Of a stretch of DNA of 64,000 nucleotides, positions 13,201 through 26,500 are shown in pieces. Positions within the stretch are counted from its first letter, which is position 1, and each line of letters begins with the position of its first letter. Where the stretch lies: assembly GCF_018139145.2 (NCBI RefSeq), contig NC_059487.1, forward strand, positions 9,631,792-9,695,791, in the 5' to 3' direction. Source of the stretch: Gymnogyps californianus (taxonomy: Eukaryota > Chordata > Aves > Accipitriformes > Cathartidae). The translations under genes and the position numbers were made by a program. The notes below the pieces were generated by a model. It did no database searches, was not told the DNA's origin, and saw only the letters and a program-made list of their open reading frames with translations.

Positions 13201-16200
13201 GCAATTCAGTGCCCCTCTCCCCCGCTAGCAGAAGTTTAACAGCCACAAGGTTTTTGTTCCTTCAGCTTTTTGCCCTCCCAGTTTTACAAAATTTCAGTTC
13301 AGATTTCTGTTGTCTCATGGGAAACCAGACACATTAATTTTCTTCCTGAGGCACATCTCAATTGTTCTGCTATTGCTTTTCCTTCCTGGCACTCAAAAAC
13401 GTGCCTTCCAGAATTGTTTCCCAACTCTATCGATTCAACAGCTGCATCCCAGCCTCCTCACATGAACTTATTGAGCAGACACTGACTTACTATCTAGAAC
13501 ATTGTAAATCTTTTGTCTTCCTGAAGGTCTTTTCAGTTTGTACGATTGCAATGTATTAATTATTACCTTTCCCTTAAGAAAATCATCCAGTCTCTTCAGA
13601 AACCTATCTAGTTCTTATCCTGGCCTTAACCTTCCTTGCACTTTGAGTCTTTTTGTTGTCAGTGTATTAAACTGCTTCCTTCCTACCTACACCTGCACCC
13701 CAGGATATATAATGGAAATGTCAACAAATTCTTGGCTGTAGGCATGCCAGAGGATGGGACTTATTACCTGGACAATTTGTTACTGGTTTGGATTTTTATG
13801 CATTGAAAGTAATAATAAATTAAATTGAAAGGGATAAATTCAGAACAGATGTGAACAGGTATAACTAATGGGAGTGTCAGAGAAAATTAAATAGTGACAA
13901 ACAGTGGTGTAAATTCCAATGTCATTTTAAGTTGATTTTAAAGGGACATCTGCAAGGTAGCTTTCATGGATTTGGCATTTAGAAAGTACAAGTTAGCTGC
14001 AATTGAAATACATGGGATATGGATTATAAATATGTGTGATAAGAGAAACTACTAATATGAAGTTGTAAGATAGCAGAAGATTAATCAGCTTCCTTCTGCT
14101 CTCTGGAGCCTTTATGTTGGATCTTTTTTCTCTGTTTGCAGTTGTTTACATTATACCCACTTTGTACCAAAGTGCTACTGTTCCAGTAAAATTTGCACAC
14201 TTGCTTTGTACTACTGCTAATCCTCATGCATGACATGCTGTACATCCTAGTGCATAAAAACAGAAAACTAAAAAGGCCTTCTAACTTCGCTCTTGTAGAA
14301 AGGGTTCTTCCTTGCCCCTTTAAAAAAGTACCTTTATTTTTTAATAAAAATATTTTGAAAATGTATCCCATAAAAAGTTATATTAAAATTCTTGAATCGC
14401 AAGTATTTCATAACCTTCTAGAAATACTCATTGATATTTAAAAAACTCAAATCCTTCATGGCTTCAAAAATGCCAAGGAAAGTAATGCTATATTCCAACC
14501 AAATCTGCTCCCTGCATCTCACAAACAGCTTGAGTATCTATAATGAGCTAAAATAAATCTTTAGATTGAAGCACTAATTAACTTTGAAGTTGCTTGTGTC
14601 TCATTATGAATCTAAGTTTCATAGCATTAGCCAGTCTCCACTAACTGTCCCATAGACTTTTTTTTTTAAAACGAGGCAGCATTAAATAGCTTTATTTTCA
14701 AGGACAAGAAAGACATATACAGACAGCCAAATTCATTACTGCTCTAAGCATGCTCCTCTCCAATCTGCCTGTGGTGTATTTGGCCTTAAAAGAGTGAGGA
14801 AAAGGTGACTTACAGCATTCAGCCATTTGTGGAGTCAGAGCTCTGCTGAAACTCTAGAACAAGCAAACCATCCAATTTTGCCTACTGCAATAATTAATTA
14901 GTCACCATTTTGTTTACAAGTGGGAAATAACATTATACTGTACTTTTATGAAATTGAAGCTAATTTGAAACAATTATCTAGCAACACCACCAATAAAAGC
15001 TTATGGAAATCCCTGTGCCATACCCTCTGGCTACTGACACAACACTATTGATATACAAATCAAAATTGGCAGCTCTGGTAACAGATTCCCCTGAAACAGA
15101 GACGTTTAAACTAGGAAAAAAGCCACCTTTGCTAAAACCAGAACCAGCTTAATCCAAGATGTGATGCTACTGATAGAAGCTAGGAACAGGAAGAGGAGGA
15201 TCGGCTGTTAAGCTCACTAGAAACCTATAGTGGAAAAAGCTCAAATACCCTAAGATGAAAATGCATGTAGGAGAGACCCAGCTCCTGCCTTTGGAATGCA
15301 GATTCCAGCTAAAATGGGTTTCAGCACTTTCAATAAGCAAATATAAAAATCATTGCTACTTTTGCAGGAATAGAGCTTGCCCGTTTCTCCAGAAGCCCCA
15401 GATGAAGAGGTAAATGTTGCTAGGTTGGTGCATAATCATCTTGGAAACAGTGGTTATTTCTAAACTTATGAGATAATCTTACACTAGATTAATATCCTAC
15501 CACGAGCTCTAAGATACATACATTGCAACTTGGCTAAATGACAGCAGAAACCAAGAAACAGCAACGTAGGCTATAACTACTGCATTATTCCTCAATTTAC
15601 TCAGCGAGAACTCACTGGTCTGACATTCACATATCATCCATGCCCCAGTTCATTTCTGCCCAACACGCTGGTTGCCACCTGTGGGATGGCATTTCCTTGC
15701 GAGACTGGAGTGCACTTTTTGAGGAAGCAACTGCACACAGCTTGGAAGTATGAGCCTCTAATGCTTTTTTTTTCTTTTTGGGCAGGAGGGGGAATGCTCC
15801 TAGATTCACTGCAAAACTAACTTCAATCATGTCTTTGTTTTCCCCTACCCTTCCAAATTAATACATCAAATCAGATCATAGAGTTTGAGAAGTGATTCTT
15901 CTGGCTATGCCAGGATCATTACATTATAGACATTTATGAAAATCATATTCAAGATTAGAATGAGATTCTTCCTCCCATAGAGACCATACCAAGAATTAAT
16001 TTGGCTGCTTTTCCCCCACCATCTCAACTATTACCCCAATTAAATTAGTGGTATTGCTGTTCCACAAATACCAGAGAGTTTTTGGACCTCGAAGGATAGT
16101 GGTCTTTAAATTACCTCTTAATATATGCTTGGTAAAAATTCTTTTTAATGCAATTTCTGCTAAACTTTGTTTGAGAATCTAAGAAATAAGGCAAAAGCAT

Positions 16201-19200
16201 ATAATCCAAAAATCACATTTCCAATCAATAAACACCTTTGCAGAAGCCTGCTGTGGTCAGCAGATAGATAGGTATATGCTTTAATTATTAAACAAGCCGG
16301 CAAGAGCTGAAAGATTGTCACTTAAAAAATCTTTTCTTTAATAAAATGGTTTGGATCTAGTTGAGGTTTCTTTGCTCAATATTTATTATTTCACCTGTCT
16401 TCAGATGGGAACAACAAGTATTTTGATAAATGGATTGAAATGCTTAGCTTTACAATAGCTTCTGTATAAGCACCTCTGTGTCCTCCCCACTTAAAATACT
16501 GCATGGCAGCTTCTTACACAAATACTTCTCTGTAAATCAAAGAAATAGCACTGGACTTCTCACACAGGTAGTTCACTAGAGGGATTACTTTCCCCCCCAT
16601 TAGCAAAAGTTTAGCTCTAGTACTAAAAGCAAAATTGGTCTATCTAAAGGTAGTCAAAAAGTATACAAATCCTTCCTTTTTTTCCTTTTCTTGCCCCTCA
16701 TCTCCAAGTTTTAATGTAAAAATAAAATCAATCCACCCTAATCACATAATTTCTGACTTTGTATACATGACAAAACTTCTGCAAAAAAGACCTATTATAA
16801 AAACAGAGAAAAGTGTCTTTGTCTTAACATATCAAGCATGCCCTCACAGTTCAAGGCCCTCATGGGCCACTCAAAAATCATTGGGATTTCAGTACATAAA
16901 TTGCCCAGATCTCACAAAAATGAACCGCTGCCACACAGCATATTTTTAAAAATTCTACCCTATTAGCTCCTGGAGGCCAAATAGAGTAAAAATGAGCAAG
17001 TGCAGCAACGTGTATTTATAAACCAACCTGTGGAATAGAATATATCTGTAAAATAGACAGCAGCAGGTTCTACCACACACTATACCATCTTCTGTTTTCA
17101 CAGGAGTCCATTTCCTTAGCAGATACAGTCCTGAGTAAAGTCCATCCATCTCATTTCTCCAAGTTCAGAGATTCAGAGAAATAAATGGCTGATATTCTTA
17201 GCATAAAGCAAACGGAGGGGGAAAAAAAAAATCAGCTGCATGAACTTGGAAGCAAGCTCCACTGGCACCATTGCTTTTAGCAAGATGCTATCTGACATCT
17301 TTTGGCTGAACAAGTCCCTTTTGTGGGGAGGATTGTACAGCAAATATTTCTGAGTAGCATAATGTTTGTTGGATATTGCTCTGTTAGGGCAGCTTGTGTT
17401 TTCACTCTATTCTGCTTTTGTATGCGAGGGTGTGGAATTTGTTAATCTAAATAAAACTCAAAATAGACAGCATGGCTTAAAGAGCTGCTGACGCCTGGTG
17501 GGAAATTTTGAAAGAGTTCTCTGTTGAAAAGCAATCCTGTGCATGAGTATCTCCAAGCTTCGTTTCGCTCTCAGTCTGCAGAGCAAGAGGCTTCCAAGAA
17601 GCGGATTTAGCTGTTTAATGGGAACACAAACTACTTTCAGTGCAATGTGACCCACTAACTTTGCTTTGCAAGTGTTTACACTCATCATGCTACCTATCAC
17701 TGCACAAACCTCTGTTTCAGAGAAGGGTACAGAGATACAAGGATGCAGTATCCTTGTGTTCTTACTTGTGATTAGTTATTCCTCAAGCTGCAGATGGGAT
17801 GCTGGGTGACTAGTTGTTCTGCTCTCAGCATTTCTGGGCAAAACCTCACACCGAGTACCTGCTCTGGACTCCTCTTCCTGACCTACGGCCCCATCACCAC
17901 CTGAGCTTCTAGCATAGCTGCACTGCATGATCCTGTTCCTTTTTGTGGGCCCTTTGGGTACGCAGCACTTTCACCCATGTGCTGCTTATGGCTAGAGAGG
18001 TTCAGTTTCTTTCTGCAGAAAGTGAACTGAGTTTTTCCTTTGTGAATTGAGTCCCCTATCTGGGTACACGTCCAGTAAAAGAAGTTTTACTCCCCCATTA
18101 CATTGAAGATCTCTTTCCATGCAGTCTTCTGTTATTTCCAGGTTTGTTCCTATAAATTTCTCATTATCTGTATATTTCTTGTTGTCACATGTATTCCCTC
18201 TTGCTTCATCTTTGCCTTCCAGTGAGGAGAAATTGAAGTCTTACGCAACAGCCCTCTCCAGATTTCAGTCTGGATCAATGGAGAGATGCCCACAGAATTG
18301 TCTTATCTGTCCTCTGTAATAGACAGCAAGTACCTGAGCTTTGTTAAACTTAAAATAATTCAGTTCTGGATTTGTATTTTCTAATTTAAAGTTAGAAGTT
18401 TGGTCTTTGAGCAAACATCCAAGCTGACATCTACAAGTTATTGAAAACTACTGAAAAAAATTGCATGCACTCTTTCTGACTGAAGTTACAAATGCTTCAA
18501 CCAGCATTCATGAGGAAATTCAGATCACAGCAGCTTGAGTTCTGCAGCAGAGATATTTTAAGTTTTAGAAAATCTTTACATAGGTTAGTCTGAGTTTAAC
18601 TGAACTTTTCTAGTTAATCCACCAGTATAAACCTCATTTCTTCCTCATCGTGATCTCCTTTTACAGAAGGAAAACCCCAAGCTTCAACAAATATTACAAT
18701 AGAAGGATCTGAACAGTGTCCAAAATGGGTCCTACCTGATGGCTCTAAGGCATGCAACATTTCAGCAAGGTCAGGGGAAAATAAAACTAGTTGCCGGTAT
18801 CATTACAGGAAAGCCTACACTTTTGCGCATGACAGAATGTGTCCCGATTTGAAGCTCAAAACACTATGAAAACCACCATGCAATCCATATATTAAATGGT
18901 GAAAGCAAATAATACAACTTTTGTAAAATTTTTCCCTTTTAAATCTGAATACAGCAATCTATGCTTTCATTCTCAAATGAATTGTAGATGTCTCCCCATT
19001 ACTCATACCCAGAGGAGGCAAGCCTACCGAGAATGATTTGGCAAGTACTAAAGATAAATCACAACAGATCATTGCAGTCATGAACCCATTGTGAATGGAT
19101 TTTTTTTTTTTTAATATGTTTGTTTCCAGTATGCAGAGTAAGAGAAAAAGAGGATGAATCTGGAAAGAGGACATATAAGGAGAGATACTCACCTGTGTTG

Positions 19201-19630
19201 GGTCTTGCACTTCATATAGGTAGGTGATTAGACAAATATCAGTTTCTGTTAACACTGAGCATCATCCGAGGACAACTGAGACTGGGTTATTTTGTTTACT
19301 TTTTAAAACAAGAAGGAAAGGTTGAGGTAGATAATCTCACTAAAATATAACAGGAACTGATTTAGACTGTCATCCACAATGCAGGACAATCTACTGAGCA
19401 TTAATTACTGGTTTTAATTCGATCTAATTAGTTTTCACCCACTTCAACTTGTTGGCCTACCTCAGCAGAGACATGAAATTTTGTAAGATACCTGGTTCTG
19501 AAAGCCATTGCTTTTTGAACCCTCCCCCATTTTCTCACCCTTTGCAGAAAAGCTGTTTAGATAACCTGTATTAAAAGTGTGCAAACTTTCATTGCTGCCT
19601 GTGATTCCAAATTGTGTGAATCAAGGCTTT
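10201..19630. other. Intergenic, no gene seen
   Basis: Long unique AT-rich stretch. Only a 12-C run near 11.6 kb stands out. Open frames stay at or below about 104 codons and lack composition or motifs of protein coding. Confidence 0.55.
11603..11614 (+). repeat. Poly-C run (12 C)
   Basis: Uninterrupted run of 12 C followed by GGCTGAC; the length may be affected by sequencing. Confidence 0.9.
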
Positions 19631-19735
19631 GGGGCCAATTCTCATCTTGTTTGTTCCTTCTTTATATTCTTGCAATTCAGTTGAGTCCAGTGGATTGTTA
19701 GACTCAAACTGGTGTGAGGGTAGACTCAGGGACCA
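19631..19735. mobile_element. MITE-like element, same type as at 57.9 kb
   Basis: Starts GGGGCCAATTCTCATCTTG and ends ACTGGTGTGAGGGTAGACTC then AGGGACC; the ends are imperfect inverted repeats of each other and resemble the copy at 57947-58061. About 105 bases and old. Confidence 0.5.
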
Positions 19736-22700
19736 TAAATCTGTATTCTATGAACAGGTCTATGTGAGAAAAACTCTGTCACTATGAAAGCCTGTCCTGC
19801 CACTCACCAGATCTCAACTCCTTTCAGCGCTTCAGTCATAGACCTCATCCCCATCACAAAAACAGACCGAAGAGAGCTCTGTGAAGCTGATTGCAAGAGC
19901 TGCCACTGTGAGAGCTTCCTTCAGTAGAAAGGATTAGAGCGTCCTGAAAACGTCAATCAGATATCAAAGATACATGAAGATTGAAAAATAAAATGTACAA
20001 TTTATAAAAATAAGTCTTTGGGAGACACACTCAAAATATCTTGAAAAATGTAAGAGAAATATGTCACCAAAACAAATACGTACTCTACTGTCCAACTTTA
20101 ATTTTTCACTGATAAAAACTTCAAGCACTGCAACCAATACAATAAATAAAACAGCTAAATCCTCACTAGTATCCAATTTCCATTTGCCATGACTAAGTGT
20201 CTCCTACAGCTGATGCACTTCAGCTGATATGAGCTCATATACCTCCCACTAACCAGGTGCCCTACATGTCAATGAAAAGACATGACTATCAGGACTGTCT
20301 GCGGCTGCTCTTGTAAGAGGAGCTGCATCAACCACCCAGCTAAGCCACCCTAGTAGCGCCTGCCTGTTGAGTTTTCTGTTGTTTGGGTTTTAATTCACTT
20401 TACTAAGATTGCTTTTCATTCACTTAGTGACAGGTAGTTATTTGTTTGCAGGGTTCCATTTGACATTTATTGTTAGTGTAAAACACTAATAATAATAATT
20501 AGTGCCTTTTTAGAGTTGTCTGAGGTTTTAGTGCTGGTGCATTGTTAATATAAAACATCCCAGTGCTTTGCTGTATATAGGATAGCATGATAGTATTTAA
20601 ATATAACAAAGGGGCTCATTATACTGAGACCAGATTGCAGTATCTTTGAGCCTCCTGTTAGCAAGCCAAGATTTAACATCCTCTAAACTTGTCTGCAATG
20701 CTAATACTTTCTGGAAAGGGGGAAAAAACCAAAACAAAAGCTACACAGACATATACCATTTTTATTCACTTAGAGTTTAAGAGCTAAGTAAGTTTAATGA
20801 AAAGAGGATGGGAATAAGTGAGAATAAATGAATCCTACAATTACTTTGAGAACCTCAAGATGCTCCGAACATGCTTGTGCAGACACATCTCTATGTATGG
20901 GAATGGATCACTCAAAATCACTTCATAGTTACCCCACATATTCTGTCATGTCTCAGATAATCATTTTCATAACATGACCGATGAGGCTATGGACAATACT
21001 TTCAGAGCATCTCATTAAAATATATTTGCAATACTATTGTGGATTCACATTAAGCACTTTGTAGTACACACATTCCTTGGTTGGTTGCTCTTCAAGCCAC
21101 TTAATCACAGCAAACTGAGAACTGCTATGTTATATCAATATGTTGCAATGGTTATCTACTTCAGGGGACACATTTTATTCTAGAGGGAGCAAACTGAGGA
21201 AAACTTCCCATCTAGAGATGACTAGATGCAGTTTTTAACATCAGGAATCATTTAAAACTTGAGAAAATAAGATACGCTGTTTTGAATTACATGACATTCC
21301 AAGAGATGCTATATGGACACTGAAAATAAGGCTAAAAGTATGAGCCAGGCACTTGCCAATCGCAACTACCTTGTTCTCCATTTTTTCTCCTGTAGTTCAC
21401 CTCTAATCATAGTTGAAAGTTCGAGTCAGTTCTCATTTCTGCTGGGGAAACTCAGGGATGATCTCATCTTTGTAGACCTCCATTTTTGGACAGATCTTAT
21501 TCCAGTGAAGATTCAGAAGTCAGATCTGTGCCAGCTAACATTGCACAAGTGAAGCCCAATTTACAACTGAGGAAGAGCTCACCCTTTATCTTCTAATGGA
21601 GTCAGATCACAAGGGGAGAAGAGAAATAGGAAAACCTTGAATGGAAGGTCCAAAGAATAGGTAGACAAGGCAAAGATGAGATTTAAGTGGCTCAACCCAC
21701 CAAAAAAAAGGTCCCACACAATTATTACTTTCAAAAAACAAACATGAAGAGCTGAGGCAAGTTGCAAGGCGTTCTCCAAGAACTCTTGCCATAATTACCT
21801 GAGCAGACATACTGAATAATGGGAAGGAAAGAAAGAAGAAATGCTCAGTTATTCCTTTATTTTCCTTTCTTTCAAGAGCTAACTCATTCTAACTCAAGGA
21901 AATGGCATTTATTATGACAAACTGAGTCTAGACAATATATGTCAGATTCAGCTGCACTATATAGCTTAAGGTATACACATTTATACTACATATTGTAAGA
22001 AGAGACATATGAAACAAGAATTTCAATATTGAGACTGCTAGGTCTTTCAGGCTTTCTGCCTGAAAACATGTTTGTGTGAAGTACTTGTCGCTGTATTGTC
22101 TTGACAGCCACAGGGTTAACTACTCCCCTTTCCCATCTGTCCTTTCTTGAGGCCATTGGGCAACACCGACTTCCCAGATATCAAATTTATTCTTCATTTA
22201 AGGAGTTACATATCCAGTTGACATACTAAGCACTTACTCTATTTAATTTCAGTACCTCCAATAATTGAATTCAATAAACCTTTTTAAAAGAAATTCCACT
22301 TTGTGCCAACTATGACCTCCGAGCCAACAGCTTTTCTTTGGTTCTTACTCTGCCCAATCCATTCAAGCAAGCAATAGCTTGAGAAGGAAATGAGGGGTGG
22401 GTTTTTTGGTTGGTGTTTTTCCTCTTTGGATGGAGCAGCAACAACTGCTAAAATAATTCCGATATCACATGTTTATTTTCCACCATATTTGGCAAGCAAA
22501 ACAAGAGAGCCTAGAAGTATCCAAAAAAGTCCAATAATCTCCAGAGCTTGAAGGATGCATGAGACTATAAAAGCACATTACCTGTCTTGCAAACTGTAGC
22601 AGCTGTTGGCATTGCCAGGAACTCTTGGAAAGGATACATTAAATATGTTACCATTAAAATATTAAACTGGTACCATTAAAATATGTTCCAGAGGAAAAAG

Positions 22701-23530
22701 CATGAATTTACATGAAAAGCACAGCATTTCAGTAAAAAGAAAAGGTTAGGCTAACTTTTTTTTTTTAAACACTCCGCTTCAAACACCTTGCTTAAAACTT
22801 AAGTTTAAAATGAAACAGAAAAAAGGTGAAGCATAAATGGAATTTTTGACTAAAAAGTCAGTTTGTTTTATTTTCTGAAAATGTGAAAATAGACATTTTA
22901 CTTTAATTCTGTTGTAAAAATGCTTGGAAAACCTAAAAAGCTTAATCAGCTTTAATCTTGGCCTAACACAGTTGAGATGAAGCTTTGTTTTCCATGGTTT
23001 GAAACAGCTATATGAGTCGGACCTCAGCAGAAACACATTCAAATCTGCTATTGACAAGAACGGAAGCAAAATCTTAGAAAAAAGTAAAGCCAAGACTGCT
23101 GAAATCTGTTTTGACTCTGTGACCCAGATACTAACAGGGAAATAACAAACATTTGCTGTATGTTACACTTGGCTTTTCTATTGCAGGGTCATTCAAATGA
23201 CCCTGGAGCATCCATTTTTTGGATTATAAACTTTCTCAGAAAGCATTAAAAGTCAAAATGTTCCCACTGATGGGCTCATCTTTAAAAGCAGAGCTTTACT
23301 GAGGATGACAGTTCTTGTTTACAGGTGTTCAGCTTCCATAATCGTGTCTGTACTAGAAAGGACACCTAACAAAATTAATATTAAAAGTTCCAAGGATAAA
23401 AATTTCACTGAGATAAAAACTTAATGTCAACATCAATGATATTTTACTTTTTAAAATTATTGTATGTATTAGAAAAGGCTTTGGACAAAATGAAGAGTAC
23501 TTTTCAAAGAATTCTTTCCCCTTCAGATTC

Positions 23531-23562
23531 CTCCCCCTCCCCCCCCCCCCCCCCCCCGCCCC
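23531..23562 (+). repeat. C-rich tract with 19-C run
   Basis: CTCCCCCT followed by 19 C (23539-23557), then GCCCC. The minus strand is correspondingly G-rich and could form G-quadruplexes. Length is uncertain because homopolymers are error-prone. Confidence 0.9.
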
Positions 23563-26500
23563 GGTCTAAACTTCTGCTTTCTATCCCCTTAAATCTGGCA
23601 AATTCTGAAAATATCCAAACTGGATTCTCCACCCAGAAATTGGAGAATTTTGTCAAAAGTTTTTCCAACTCTAAATTGAAAATCTTTCCCTCCTGAAGCT
23701 AGCACATTTTTACATCTTAGGTTCTTACAGCATTATGAAATAACAATCCATCTGATGAGGTTTGTATCCCCAGCCCTATCTGACTTCACCTGATGGTGGG
23801 TGGGCTGGCCATCTGTTCAGGGAAAAAATCCTGTGCTTTACTTAAGTTTCCTCCCTTTCCCCAACCCTCTTCCCCCCATTCAAGCTACAAAAAAATTGTT
23901 TCTTCAGTGTCCTGTCTGACCCATAAGTGGTTTTCACCATCCTGCACACATGATGTAATGTAAGACGACATGATTGATGCAGCCTGACCTGACATGTCAT
24001 GACGCTGCTTGTCACATGTGGAATTCAGGAAGAAAAATAAAGTAAGCAACCTTGATGTGTTCATAATAACCAATGATTTTTCCTTTCCTCATTGTCTCTA
24101 AATTACTTAGGCATTTACTACATAAACGTTGTCACTAGTAAGCAAGCAAGCTACCTGCTCTTGAGACAATGACAACAGTTGGACTACGATCCTAAAATCT
24201 TTACATGGGCATTTTCTTCCCCAAGAAAAATTTTGACAGAGCAAAGACTGAAGGCTTAAATTGCAGATTCGCCACTGCCTAATGTGAAGTGGGTTGCACA
24301 TTTCACCTCTCCCGTAAATTAGAGAATGAAAACAGCTTGTCACGCCTCTTGAGACCAGTATGTACCTTCAACAACAAAGTGCTAAAAGCTGAGCCAGTGC
24401 TAATGACTAGCTCTACATTTCCTTTAAGCAGATGCTGGACTCTTTTCCTTGAGTGTCTATTTTAAAAGGCAAGAAAAACAGAAGGGAAAGTCAAGATTAT
24501 GCATAGCTTACCTGCAGTTCTAATGTGCTGTGTATTACAAGGCACCAGAGACTGACATTACCAATGTATACTTCATGGCTATTCTGCTTCTAAAATGCTA
24601 TTTTTATACATAGAGTGATAAAGGTCCTACAGCACCTCATAGGCAGTTTTAATAGTCATTACACATTTATCTTCCCAGAACACTTTTATACTTTAAATGA
24701 AGTATCAAGGAAAGACTCCAAGAGGAGCCTACAGAAATATCCTAGTTCTTCAGAAAATGTCCAGAGCTACCTGCTCTCCTTCTCACTGCATTCACCAAGA
24801 GGCTTCCAGCAACTTCAGTGGAAGCGGTATCAGATCAAGAGCAAGACAGAGCAATCGGATCCCAGGTTATTTCACACTCAAGTCAGCATACGTGAGAGAA
24901 GGTAGAGGTTAGTTGGTATGTTAATAAAACTGACTTGAAGTAATTTTAGTTGGTGTCGTTTTCAACTAGAAGGATATTCCTCAAATAGCAGAGTTGTCAG
25001 CAAACACTTCATAATGCCCGATCTTCAGGTCTTTCAAATATCCTCCACAAACTACAGAAAGACAGAAGCACCCCTAAGTTTTAACTGATTCTGGGCAAAT
25101 CCCTAACCTGCTTCCTGGCAATTTCAGCATCCTTACCAAGGCAATCTGGCAACTGTTCTCTTTGGGCATCTCCTTTCTCCTCTAGGGTCTTCCAGCATTA
25201 CAGGAGACAGGGTAAGCAGGTTCCCATCAAAACCCTTCTGTCCAGGGCTCTCTTAAGCTTCCTTAATCTTTTAACATTGATATGCCCATTACAATTTGCT
25301 TAAGGCCTTTCTCTGTCCCCACAGAGGCAGTTGCATTCTTTCTTCCTAGAAATGACAGCCAGAAACAGCTTCCTTCACTTTGGACTCATGCAAGAAAAAC
25401 ACCTAAGACTTGCCTGAGAACTACTTAGCCTGTGGAGGAAAAAAGGACACAATTTAATGGAGGTTGAAGTAGTGCAACTATGAAATGACACAGTGGGAGT
25501 GTCCTGCAGCAATAGACTTCAGATTGGCACTAGTCTGAAGTGGCAGCTTTTACTTCAAAAGATAAACTAGATTAATTATTGCTCAAGATTTGGTATATTG
25601 CTGGGGCTTGCTCAACAGTCCAGCAAAAAATGGGATCAAGTGATAAGCAAGTGAAAAGCTCCCTGGAAGTATAAACAAGCAAGGGCAAACTCAAACTATA
25701 TTTTAGTAAACATACCTCTATGACCAGCTAATATTTCAAACATCAACTACCAATGCTTGCCTCCAGTGCAGCAGTTGTTGACTTTGAAGACTGGAGGTGA
25801 TATCTTTAAATAATGCAGCTCCATTGTAATAAATTGAACTGCACCAAAGTCAACTTCAGAAGGGTCTGATCCAAGCATATTTGACTTTAAGATCAAAACA
25901 ATCTGAGTAAAATTTTCTGAGTGAGTCTAATTGCTTATCTTTACTAGACAATGTTATCATAGTCAAATATATGCACGAAGAACCAAGGCAGCTATCAGCT
26001 ACGCTGTTCACGAGCAGCCAGTGGCGGCAGAGCAGGGTACACCGTGCTCAGGGTTGTGTCAATTGACTCATGCAGTTCTTCGCAGTTGTGTTTGAACACA
26101 GTAGCGTTTTACACTGTACACCAAACTACAAAGAACATACAATTCATGCGTTAATCATCCATGTCACGGAAGCACTTCAGATATGGACCAAGACACGATT
26201 ATGTATTTGGGGTGGGTAAGCCAGATTCTGTGTTTGTTTTGCTCAGAGCTGAATTTCCTCTAAAAACAAACAGCCATGTAAAATCCAAACATTAACAACC
26301 TAAAAACTTTTCAAAGTTCTTCAAGCTGAAGTTAAGAGTAAATTCAAGCCGACCAGATACTCATTTGTTTTACTTTCCAGTTTGCTGAAACAAAGTTTCA
26401 GTGAAAGATTTAAATCCATGTATTTGTCTCATTTTCACCACCAAACTCAGATCATTCTATAACAGCTAGGAAAGGACAAATCAAAGCTTCTCATTCATCA

